Assembly (NCBI GenBank): GCA_035354275.1
Contig: DAOQAU010000074.1
Location: 1-5,813, forward strand
DNA: 5,813 nt
Direction: 5' to 3'
Origin: DAOQAU01 sp035354275
GTDB lineage: Bacteria > Cyanobacteriota > Vampirovibrionia > Gastranaerophilales > Gastranaerophilaceae
Shown here: positions 1-4,548 of the stretch, in pieces
How positions within the stretch are numbered: the first letter of the stretch is position 1
Layout: every line of letters begins with the position of its first letter
Made by a program: the position numbers and the translations under genes
The notes under the pieces: generated by a model
Database searches by the model: none
Told to the model about the DNA's origin: nothing
The model's input: only the letters and a program-made list of their open reading frames with translations

Positions 1-552
1 GAATTTGACGAGTATCCCCGTGCGTTAGATGAAATAGTAATTAAGACCGAGCCCAGAGGCGTTAATAAAATTATCGCAAGCCGTGATTTTGAGATTTGGA
101 ATAGTCAGGGTAGCAGGCTTGGGCGTGCGGCAAGCAACTGGACACTGGTGGATTTGAATACAAAAAGTATTCTTCCCATCGCTAAAGTTATTCCCTTTAT
201 GATTCACTTTGAAAAAAGAGAATCGGACATGAATTTTACAAAAATAATGCCGCCGGAAAAACCGGAGTTTGAAAAAACTTTTGAAATAAGATTTGACGAT
301 ATTGATGTTAATCGTCACGTTAATAACGCAAATTACATTGTTTGGGCGTTTGAAGCTCTGCCTTATGATTTTAAAGCCCAATATAGGTTAAAAATTCTTG
401 ATATAGCTTACAAAAAAGAAATCGCTTTCGGACATAAGGTTGTTTCTTGCGTTCAAATATCAGAAGAAAACGGTCAAAAAGTTTCGCTCCATGCGGTTAA
501 AAATGCCACAACACAAGAAGAACTTTGTTTGGTAAAAGCACTTTGGATTTGA
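1..552 (+). CDS. Acyl-ACP thioesterase (FatA/FatB-like), 5' end cut off by the window
   Basis: This enzyme hydrolyses acyl-ACP to free fatty acid and ACP in the cytoplasm, ending fatty acid synthesis. Frame 1 is open from base 1, so the first ATG in the window (148) is internal and the start lies upstream; 183 codons are visible. Fragment residues 1-60 match the second half of the first hot-dog domain (PRGVNK, RDFEIWNSQG, GRAASNWTLVDL). Residues about 88-183 form the second hot-dog domain with the family motif DVNRHVNNANYI. The Asp, Asn and His of the D-x-N-x-H motif are D102, N104 and H106. E140 in AYKKE lies 38 residues after D102, the spacing of the catalytic Asp and Glu in plant FatB; the Cys that follows the Glu in plants is Ile here. 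The family call is firm; chain-length specificity cannot be read. The stop TGA lies 10 nt before a strong terminator, so this is the last gene of its transcript. Confidence 0.92.
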   Translation, partial: EFDEYPRALDEIVIKTEPRGVNKIIASRDFEIWNSQGSRLGRAASNWTLVDLNTKSILPIAKVIPFMIHFEKRESDMNFTKIMPPEKPEFEKTFEIRFDDIDVNRHVNNANYIVWAFEALPYDFKAQYRLKILDIAYKKEIAFGHKVVSCVQISEENGQKVSLHAVKNATTQEELCLVKALWI

Positions 553-562
553 TAAAATTTAA

Positions 563-601
563 GGGCGGATTTCCTTTTTAAGGAAATCCGCCCCTTTTTT
601 T
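563..601 (+). terminator. Strong intrinsic terminator after the acyl-ACP thioesterase gene
   Basis: A perfect 14-bp stem pairs 563-576 (GGGCGGATTTCCTT) with 580-593 around a 3-nt loop and is followed by C and seven T (595-601). It begins 10 nt after the thioesterase stop. Read on the other strand the stem is followed by TTAAATTTT, so it may also stop leftward transcripts arriving from the hypothetical gene ending at 738. Confidence 0.95.
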
Positions 602-621
602 GCCTTTCACACAAAATTGAG

Positions 622-690
622 ACCACTGCAAAAGTGCAGAAAATTTGTTTTTTCTCACTTTTGCAGTGGTTGACCTTACAAAAGTGAGAA
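622..690. repeat. Overlapping inverted repeats forming two alternative hairpins
   Basis: ACCACTGCAAAAGTG (622-636) is a perfect 15-bp inverted repeat of 656-670. The right arm overlaps TTCTCACTTTTG (652-663), which is a perfect 12-bp inverted repeat of CAAAAGTGAGAA (679-690). The octamer CAAAAGTG or its complement CACTTTTG therefore occurs three times, at 629-636, 656-663 and 679-686. The middle copy can pair with either neighbour but not with both. Neither hairpin is followed by a T-run, so neither is a simple terminator. I see no coding potential here. It could be one end of a small mobile element or a switching RNA structure. Confidence 0.8.
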
Positions 691-723
691 TGGCTCGGTA
701 CTAGGAGTGCCGTTTAGCCATTC
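688..723 (+). other. Strong bulged stem-loop, possibly a structured RNA or a transposon end
   Basis: GAATGGCT (688-695) pairs with AGCCATTC (716-723), 8 bp. Directly inside, CGGTACT (696-702) pairs with AGTGCCG (706-712) around the loop AGG, with an unpaired TTT at 713-715 as the only bulge. One inner pair, T699 with G709, is a G-U wobble in + strand RNA but an A-C mismatch in - strand RNA, which favours a functional + strand fold. A bulged T in an imperfect palindrome is also seen in the terminal hairpins of IS200/IS605 elements. No transposase is present here. Confidence 0.7.
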
Positions 724-729
724 GACACT

Positions 730-750
730 AGCCGTCTTTAAGGCTTTTTT
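730..750 (+). terminator. Weak terminator-like hairpin with a T-run
   Basis: AGCC (730-733) can pair with GGCT (742-745) around an 8-nt loop, leading into a T-run at 745-750 and further Ts after one A. A 4-bp stem is weak by itself. Its place just after the strong hairpin at 688-723 suggests it could form the 3' end of a short + strand transcript from about 602-750. It overlaps the stop codon of the - strand hypothetical gene, so the T-run may simply be that gene's Lys-rich 3' end. Confidence 0.3.
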
Positions 751-1130
751 ATTTTGATTTTACTTTTAATCCATGAAATCGGTTTTGCGATAAAGTCTTT
801 CAAGGGTTTTCTAACGACATTTGAACTTTTTTTAAGATTAATATTTTTTGGTTTCCAGATTTTTTTGCCCAACAGGACTGCTGTTCCAACTAAAAGAACG
901 CCTGTAAGAATTTTTTTCCAGCTTGGGATTTTTTCTATTGAATTTTTGAATTCATCTTTTTGCGGTTGTTCTTGCATTTTGGCATTGGAATCCATTTTTA
1001 ATCCCGGGGCTTTCATCTGTGGGTTAATGCCGTATTTCGGTTTTTCACCTCTTATGTAGGCATTTGCATCATAATTTATTACACCGTTTGCCGCTAAATT
1101 ATCTAATGCTGTAGGTACGCTTAATTCCAT
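738..1130 (-). CDS. Small hypothetical protein with one membrane segment
   Basis: I do not recognise a family. The 130-residue product has a polar N-terminal half (residues 1-70, starting MELSVPTALDNLAANG and rich in Asn, Gln, Pro and Lys), one short hydrophobic segment at about 74-88 (ILTGVLLVGTAVLLG) preceded by WKK, and a strongly basic C-terminal tail (89-130) with many Lys. A single-pass inner-membrane protein with a cytoplasmic basic tail is a reasonable topology guess. The ATG at 1130 is preferred because AAAAAAGG (1141-1148) lies 10 nt upstream; the only earlier in-frame start is a GTG at 1157 that would take in this site. Coding is supported by an uninterrupted frame with a sensible soluble/membrane/basic layout and by divergence from the glycosyltransferase gene across a 94-bp spacer. 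TATATA (1161-1166) could be a -10 box. It converges on the acyl-ACP thioesterase gene. Confidence 0.7.
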   Translation of the reverse strand: MELSVPTALDNLAANGVINYDANAYIRGEKPKYGINPQMKAPGLKMDSNAKMQEQPQKDEFKNSIEKIPSWKKILTGVLLVGTAVLLGKKIWKPKNINLKKSSNVVRKPLKDFIAKPISWIKSKIKIKKP

Positions 1131-1185
1131 AGTAATCCAACCTTTTTTAATACACACTTATATAAAGTTTTTTTTTGTGAAAAAA

Positions 1186-1214
1186 TTGCTTTTTAAGTGT
1201 TATTTTGTTAAATT
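1186..1214 (+). promoter_or_regulatory. Promoter of the glycosyltransferase gene (extended -10)
   Basis: TTGCTT (1186-1191) serves as -35, followed by a 17-nt spacer and TAAATT (1209-1214) as -10, extended by TG at 1206-1207. Initiation would fall near 1221, only about 4 nt before the ATG at 1225, leaving no room for a Shine-Dalgarno site. The TGTTAAATT string nearly matches the -10 regions of the SRP RNA and YbgC genes in this window. Confidence 0.6.
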
Positions 1215-1224
1215 CTAGTAATAT

Positions 1225-2970
1225 ATGAAAAAATTAAGTGAATTAATGTCATTGCGAGCGAAGCGAAGCAATCCAAACAAGTCTTTTGTTTCTTGGATTG
1301 CTTCGTCACTCGGTTTACTCCTCGCTCCTCGCAATGACAGTGGAAAATTTAGTTTAGATTTAAAATATTTGGTTTTGCTGTGGATTTTGCTTGGAGTCGG
1401 AATTTTTTTAACTTACGCTCACCACGGGCATTTGATTATAGATTGCGGAAGAGAAGTTTATTATCCGACACAAATTTTAGAAGGAAAACTCCTCTACAAA
1501 GACCTTTTCAACATTTATGGACCTTTTTCTTACTTATTTAATGCCGTTTTGTTTAAGCTTTTCGGGATAAACTTGAACGTTTTGTATTTGGCAGGCTGTT
1601 TTTGCGCTTTTTTAATAACCACTTTAATTTATAAAATTGCAAGGAAATTTTTGACTGAAATTATAAGTTTTTCGATTGCTTTTTTCACTATTTGTACAGG
1701 AGTTTTAAACACCAATCTTTTTAATTTTATTTTTCCTTATTCTTATGCAATGTTGTATGGAATGGTCGCTTTTTTAATATCTTTTTTGTTTTTGGCTAAG
1801 TATATTCAAGAGCCGCACAAAGTCTTAAATCTTTATTTGAGCGGATTTTTTGCGGGGTTTTGCATTGCAAACAAATATGAATTTTTGCCTTATTTGTTGG
1901 TGTTTTTGTATATGGTGCTTAAAATCGAAAAAGTTTCTTTCAAAACAATTTTGCTTTTATTGTTATCGATTTTGTCGATACCTTTGGTTTGTTTTTCAAT
2001 TTTATTTTTGCAGGGGATGGGGATAAATGATTTGGTCTTAGCTTTTGAAACGGTTAAAAAAATGGCACAAAGTCAAACGCTGAAATATTTTTATACAACT
2101 CAAGGTGTTGTTCTTGACAAAAAAACATTGGGGTATTTGGCTCTTAATTTTGCAAAAACAGTAACTCCGATATTATTAATGACATGGAGTTTTATGATGA
2201 GCAAAAAGTGGCTGTCTGTACTTTTGATTATCTTTGCGACGGCATCGGGTATGATTTTTATGAGTCCTGCAAGTTTAACTTTTTTGCCTGTTTTGATTTT
2301 GGGATTGTTTATTTTGCATTTCAGAAAGTATAAAAACGAAAAAATAGTCTTGATTTTGGCACTAAGTGCAATTTTAATTAGCCTTAAATCTTTTTGGGGT
2401 TTGGCGACATTGAATTACGGGGTGTTTTTTGCAGGATTTTTGATTGTTGCGATTTTTGCTTTGATTGAAAATAAATTCTATCAAAAAGCAATTTTTGTTT
2501 ATATTATTCTATTATCGCTTGTTTTAGGGTTTCAAAATTTGTCGGAACTAAAGGATAAAAGTTATTGTATTCAAACTTCAAGAGGGAAAATCTGCAGCCA
2601 AAAGTATTTAACAAAATCTTCTGAAGATTTGATTAATTTTATAGATAAAAACACTAAAAAGACTGATAGTATGGTAATTTTGCCCGAAGGTTTGGTTATA
2701 AATTTTTTAATGGAGAGAAAATCGGATGATTATTATAATTCTTTAATACCGCTTTATTGGGAAGTTTTTGGCGATGAAAAACTGATAGAATATTTTGAAA
2801 AAACAAAGCCTGACTATATAGTTTTCAGCAACTGGGATAATAAGGATTATTACTTCAGATACATTTGCAGTGATTATGCCGTTTCCTTTTGTAATTATGT
2901 AGCAAAAAATTACAGACAGGAAAAAATTATTGATAACGGTTTTCGATATTTAATTTACAGGAAAAAATAA
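1225..2970 (+). CDS. Membrane glycosyltransferase of the GT39/ArnT (RgtA/B-like) type
   Basis: It probably moves a sugar from a polyprenyl-phosphate donor to a lipid, glycan or protein acceptor on the outer face of the cytoplasmic membrane; neither substrate can be told. The 581-residue protein has about ten hydrophobic spans between residues 47 and 437 (first at about 47-64), then a soluble domain from about 440 to 581, the usual plan of the superfamily. After span 1 comes the first external loop, with D73-C-G-R-E77 and then ILEGKLLYKDLFNIYGP (84-100). This is the loop that carries the catalytic Asp and the LYxDxF signature in this superfamily. Residues 8-39 (SLRAKRSNP, SWIASS, APRNDS) are the translation of a palindromic repeat, not an ancestral part of the enzyme. 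The ATG at 1225 has no Shine-Dalgarno and lies just after an extended -10. A later TTG start near 1369-1375 would skip the repeat and cannot be excluded. It is a single gene, convergent with the SRP RNA. Confidence 0.85.
   Translation: MKKLSELMSLRAKRSNPNKSFVSWIASSLGLLLAPRNDSGKFSLDLKYLVLLWILLGVGIFLTYAHHGHLIIDCGREVYYPTQILEGKLLYKDLFNIYGPFSYLFNAVLFKLFGINLNVLYLAGCFCAFLITTLIYKIARKFLTEIISFSIAFFTICTGVLNTNLFNFIFPYSYAMLYGMVAFLISFLFLAKYIQEPHKVLNLYLSGFFAGFCIANKYEFLPYLLVFLYMVLKIEKVSFKTILLLLLSILSIPLVCFSILFLQGMGINDLVLAFETVKKMAQSQTLKYFYTTQGVVLDKKTLGYLALNFAKTVTPILLMTWSFMMSKKWLSVLLIIFATASGMIFMSPASLTFLPVLILGLFILHFRKYKNEKIVLILALSAILISLKSFWGLATLNYGVFFAGFLIVAIFALIENKFYQKAIFVYIILLSLVLGFQNLSELKDKSYCIQTSRGKICSQKYLTKSSEDLINFIDKNTKKTDSMVILPEGLVINFLMERKSDDYYNSLIPLYWEVFGDEKLIEYFEKTKPDYIVFSNWDNKDYYFRYICSDYAVSFCNYVAKNYRQEKIIDNGFRYLIYRKK
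1247..1339. repeat. 93-bp palindromic repeat inserted in frame in the glycosyltransferase gene
   Basis: The outer arms TGTCATTGCGAG (1247-1258) and CTCGCAATGACA (1328-1339) are perfect 12-bp inverted repeats. The inner arms CGAAGCAATCCAA (1264-1276) and TTGGATTGCTTCG (1293-1305) pair over 13 bp, and AAACAA (1275-1280) can pair with TTGTTT (1286-1291) at the tip. The sequence and its translation (SLRAKRSNP ... APRNDS) match a dispersed palindromic repeat I know from many unrelated bacterial genomes. At 93 bp, 31 codons, it keeps the frame open. Confidence 0.9.
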
Positions 2971-2980
2971 AAAGCCGTGC
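2961..2980 (-). terminator. Probable terminator of the SRP RNA
   Basis: On the - strand the 3' arm of the SRP RNA closing helix (GCACGGC, 2980-2974) runs straight into TTTTTATTTTTTC (2973-2961). The T-run lies within the last codons and stop of the glycosyltransferase gene, so the two units share this DNA. The closing helix pairs across the whole 261-nt RNA, so it is a terminator only in the broad sense of a GC-rich helix followed by U. Confidence 0.6.
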
Positions 2981-3234
2981 CACTACCTATCGACCGGTGT
3001 GAATAAAGTTTTAGGGGAATATTATCTCAATTTTAAGCTTACAATACCCGCAAGTGATGCCTTAGTGCTGCTATGTTTCCATCCTGACACGGTTCGACAG
3101 CTTACGCCATTATAATTTAAAACGTCAACAATAATATATCCGTCCACCAAACTCGCACTAGCCTCACAGTAGGCTCTGCACCTCGCATAAAGCGTTCGAG
3201 TCGAGAGATCCGCAACCTCCCCGTGGAGCACGGC
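2974..3234 (-). ncRNA. ffs: Signal recognition particle RNA, large bacterial type with Alu domain
   Basis: This RNA is the scaffold of the signal recognition particle; it binds Ffh and directs membrane and secreted proteins to FtsY and the translocon. The Ffh-binding tip is at 3061-3088: GTCAGGATG, a GNRA loop within GGAAAC, then ATAGCAGCAC and TAAG, the universal domain IV signature. The 5' end GCCGTGC (3234-3228) is complementary to the 3' end GCACGGC (2980-2974), giving 261 nt. The 5' region reads GCCGTGCTCCACGGGGAGGT then TGCGG, like Bacillus scRNA, and is followed by a stem CTCG/CGAG whose loop contains CGC. That loop can pair with the GCG of the first loop, the Alu-fold tertiary contact. 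GTTGACGTTT in the middle is also as in Bacillus. E. coli-type SRP RNA (about 114 nt) lacks all of this. An open frame at 3022-3231 is a by-product of the RNA gene. Confidence 0.96.
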
Positions 3235-3242
3235 TTATTTTT

Positions 3243-3251
3243 ATTTTAACA
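3243..3251 (-). promoter_or_regulatory. Extended -10 of the SRP RNA gene
   Basis: Read on the - strand, 3251-3243 is TGTTAAAAT, an extended -10 (TG, one base, TAAAAT). Eight bases separate it from the G at 3234 predicted as the RNA 5' end by the closing helix, so promoter and RNA end agree independently. No good -35 is visible at 16-18 nt upstream, where the octamer-repeat element begins. Confidence 0.65.
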
Positions 3252-3256
3252 TGAAG

Positions 3257-3340
3257 AAAGTTAGTGAATAGGTGAATAGGTGCATTTATAATAAATTTAA
3301 CTGTTCAACTTATCGACTCTTCGACTTTTCAACTAACTTT
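3257..3340. repeat. 84-bp miniature repeat with 9-bp terminal inverted repeats and octamer units
   Basis: AAAGTTAGT (3257-3265) and ACTAACTTT (3332-3340) are perfect inverted repeats bounding the element. Inside the left end GTGAATAG occurs twice in tandem (3264-3279). Inside the right end are four tandem degenerate octamers, GTTCAACT, TATCGACT, CTTCGACT and TTTCAACT (3303-3334; consensus NWTCRACT). An AT-rich spacer of about 20 nt separates the two arrays. The right end contains the last Ser codon and TAG stop of the rubredoxin gene; the left end reaches to within 6 bp of the SRP RNA extended -10. I see no gene within it. Confidence 0.7.
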
Positions 3341-3470
3341 GGAGTTCAAACAAGTCCTTTTCGACGCCACAAATCGGACATGTCCAATCTGCTGCCAAAT
3401 CTTCAAATTTGGTTCCTTCTTTTTCTTCGTCATATACCCATTGGCATACTGTGCATACGTATCTTGCCAT
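3333..3470 (-). CDS. Rubredoxin, short form
   Basis: A one-iron electron carrier of the cytoplasm, 45 residues. The two Fe(Cys)4 motifs are C6-T-V-C9 and C31-P-I-C34, with the family flanks RYVCTVCQWVYD and FEDLAADWTCPICGVEKDLFE. Usual rubredoxins have about 52-54 residues; here the stretch between the knuckles is shortened (DEEKEGTKFEDL), as in other short rubredoxins. AAGGAG (3482-3477) lies 6 nt before the ATG, a strong Shine-Dalgarno. It starts 28 nt after the rubrerythrin stop on the same strand, so the two are almost certainly cotranscribed and it is the likely electron donor to rubrerythrin. The last codon and stop lie in a miniature repeat, so the C-terminus may have been reset by an insertion. 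The cysteine pattern makes the identity secure. Confidence 0.95.
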   Translation of the reverse strand: MARYVCTVCQWVYDEEKEGTKFEDLAADWTCPICGVEKDLFELQS

Positions 3471-3498
3471 AATTTTCTCCTTTTTGTTAAATTTACCC

Positions 3499-4038
3499 CT
3501 AGTAATCGATTTTTCTCATTGAGAAATAAGATTTAGGATGAGCGCAAACAGGACAAACTTCAACTGCTTTTGTGCTTTCTAAAATATGTCCGCAGTTTAA
3601 ACAAATCCAAAATACTTTTTCTTTCTTTTCGAAAACTTCTTCGTTTTTAATGTTGTCATGAAGTTTTTGGTATCTTTCGTTATGGTCTTTTTCGATTTTA
3701 GCAACACTTTCAAACAGATAAGCTATTTTTTCAAACCCTTCTTCTCTTGCTTCTTTTGCAAAAGTCGGATACATTTGGGTCCATTCGTAATTTTCACCGT
3801 TTGCAGCATCTTGAAGGTTTGTCAAAGTATTTGCAACCTCTCCGCCGTGCAATAATTTATACCAAATTTTTGCGTGTTCTTTTTCGTTATTTGCGGTTTC
3901 TTCAAAAATGTGTGAAATCTGTACATAGCCTTCTTTTTTTGCTTTTGCCGCATAGTAAGTATATTTGTTTCTCGCCATTGATTCGCCGGCAAAAGCGGCT
4001 TCTAAATTCTTTTCTGTTTTGCTTCCTTTTAATTCCAT
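3499..4038 (-). CDS. rbr: Rubrerythrin
   Basis: A cytoplasmic peroxidase of anaerobes: a diiron site reduces hydrogen peroxide to water with electrons passed through a rubredoxin-type iron. The product has 179 residues. The N-terminal ferritin-like four-helix domain (about 1-135) shows the diiron ligand motifs: E19 in FAGESMARNKY, E52-x-x-H55 in NNEKEHAKIW, Glu residues in the EWTQMYPTFAKEAREEGF segment (85-102), and E116-x-x-H119 in KIEKDH. The C-terminal rubredoxin-like domain carries C146-L-N-C149 and C162-P-V-C165. Both domains are complete and of usual length. The ATG at 4038 is chosen because AAAGGGGG (4053-4046) lies 7 nt upstream; a TTG at 4056 would take in this site. It is the first gene of the rubrerythrin-rubredoxin operon and is divergent from the YbgC-like gene. 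Confidence 0.96.
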   Translation of the reverse strand: MELKGSKTEKNLEAAFAGESMARNKYTYYAAKAKKEGYVQISHIFEETANNEKEHAKIWYKLLHGGEVANTLTNLQDAANGENYEWTQMYPTFAKEAREEGFEKIAYLFESVAKIEKDHNERYQKLHDNIKNEEVFEKKEKVFWICLNCGHILESTKAVEVCPVCAHPKSYFSMRKIDY

Positions 4039-4070
4039 TTTAATGCCCCCTTTCAAAATATGTCTTTTTT

Positions 4071-4098
4071 ATATTAGCATAAAAATTCTTAAGGTAAA
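4071..4098 (-). promoter_or_regulatory. Promoter of the rubrerythrin-rubredoxin operon
   Basis: On the - strand TTTACC (4098-4093) could be the -35, followed by a 16-nt spacer and TAATAT (4076-4071) as -10, with an upstream TG (4079-4078) making it extended. Initiation near 4064 gives a leader of about 26 nt that holds the Shine-Dalgarno site. I see no clear PerR or Fur palindrome in the 81-bp divergent spacer. Confidence 0.5.
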
Positions 4099-4104
4099 TA
4101 TTTA

Positions 4105-4113
4105 TGTTAAAAT
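4105..4113 (+). promoter_or_regulatory. Extended -10 of the ybgC-rluB-coaE operon
   Basis: TGTTAAAAT (4105-4113) is identical to the extended -10 of the SRP RNA gene. With a 6-nt gap to the ATG at 4120, transcription would start at or within a base or two of the start codon, which has no Shine-Dalgarno site before it. The -35 match is weak (TTCTTA at 4086-4091). The spacer is shared with the divergent rubrerythrin promoter, with the two sets of boxes about 10-40 bp apart. Confidence 0.6.
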
Positions 4114-4119
4114 AGCCTT

Positions 4120-4548
4120 ATGAAAAATATTTTAGAGCAGAAAGTTTATTATTCTGATACCGATGCTTATGGAGTTGTGTGGCACGGGTCGTATTTAAGA
4201 TGGCTTGAAATGGGCAGAGTCGAGCTTTGCGAGGATATGGGCTACAATCTTATCGAGCTTGAAAATCAGGACATTGTAATGCCTGTTGTTAATATCAATG
4301 TACGATACAAAGCCTCTGCCAAGATTAATAATGAGCTGATTATCACGACAAAAGTCAAAGAATTTAATTCGATTTGCGTTAAATTTGAGCAGAAAATTAC
4401 AGATAAAAACTCGGGAAAAATTTTTATAGAGGCTCTTGTAGAAGTTGTTACGGTTAACAGAGAAGGCAAATTGTACCGTAAAATGCCTCAAATACTGACA
4501 GAAGCTTTTGAAAAAGCAATGAAAGATGAAGAATATGCGCTTAAATAA
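4120..4548 (+). CDS. YbgC/FadM-like acyl-CoA thioesterase (hot-dog fold)
   Basis: A single hot-dog domain protein of 142 residues, probably hydrolysing acyl-CoA in the cytoplasm as a dimer or tetramer; the substrate is not evident. The start VYYSDTDAYGVVWHGSYLRWLE (residues 9-30) fits the YbgC signature, in which the catalytic Asp precedes a Gly-Val-Val and a conserved His: here D15 (of D13-T-D15), G18 and H22. R33-V-E in the helix and the strand INVRYKASA are also typical. E. coli YbgC is of similar length. In proteobacteria ybgC belongs to the tol-pal cluster; no tol-pal genes are seen here, so a Tol-linked role should not be carried over. There is no Shine-Dalgarno before the ATG, and an extended -10 ends 6 nt upstream, so a leaderless message is likely. 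The 3' end overlaps the pseudouridine synthase gene. Confidence 0.9.
   Translation: MKNILEQKVYYSDTDAYGVVWHGSYLRWLEMGRVELCEDMGYNLIELENQDIVMPVVNINVRYKASAKINNELIITTKVKEFNSICVKFEQKITDKNSGKIFIEALVEVVTVNREGKLYRKMPQILTEAFEKAMKDEEYALK

Noticed and set aside
25..381. Long - strand open frame
   Set aside because: It is antisense to the acyl-ACP thioesterase, whose motifs lie in the + frame; its product has no recognisable features.
670..745. Possible tRNA on the - strand, suggested by a D-arm-like GGCTAAACGGC and a TCGAAT string
   Set aside because: No acceptor stem, no T-stem around the TCGAAT string and no anticodon arm in register; the bases are explained by the hairpin at 688-723.
754..1059. + strand open frame of 101 codons opposite the small hypothetical gene
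   Set aside because: Hydrophobic Phe/Leu-rich product typical of the complement of Lys-rich coding DNA, and no ribosome binding site. The - strand frame has a better start and a more protein-like layout.
3022..3231. Open reading frame on the - strand, 69 codons
   Set aside because: It lies wholly within the SRP RNA gene, whose conserved sequence and pairing explain the bases.
3261..3340. CRISPR array suggested by short repeated units
   Set aside because: The units are only 8 bp and directly abutting, with no spacers; this is a tandem microrepeat, not CRISPR.
3272..3536. + strand open frames opposite rubredoxin and the end of rubrerythrin
   Set aside because: The - strand encodes rubredoxin and rubrerythrin with all metal ligands; the + frames are shadows.
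3658..4043. + strand open frames opposite rubrerythrin
   Set aside because: Antisense shadows of a well-supported gene, with no start signals.
4039..4119. PerR or Fur operator upstream of rubrerythrin
   Set aside because: The spacer is AT-rich, but I could not find a convincing 7-1-7 or 19-bp palindrome.
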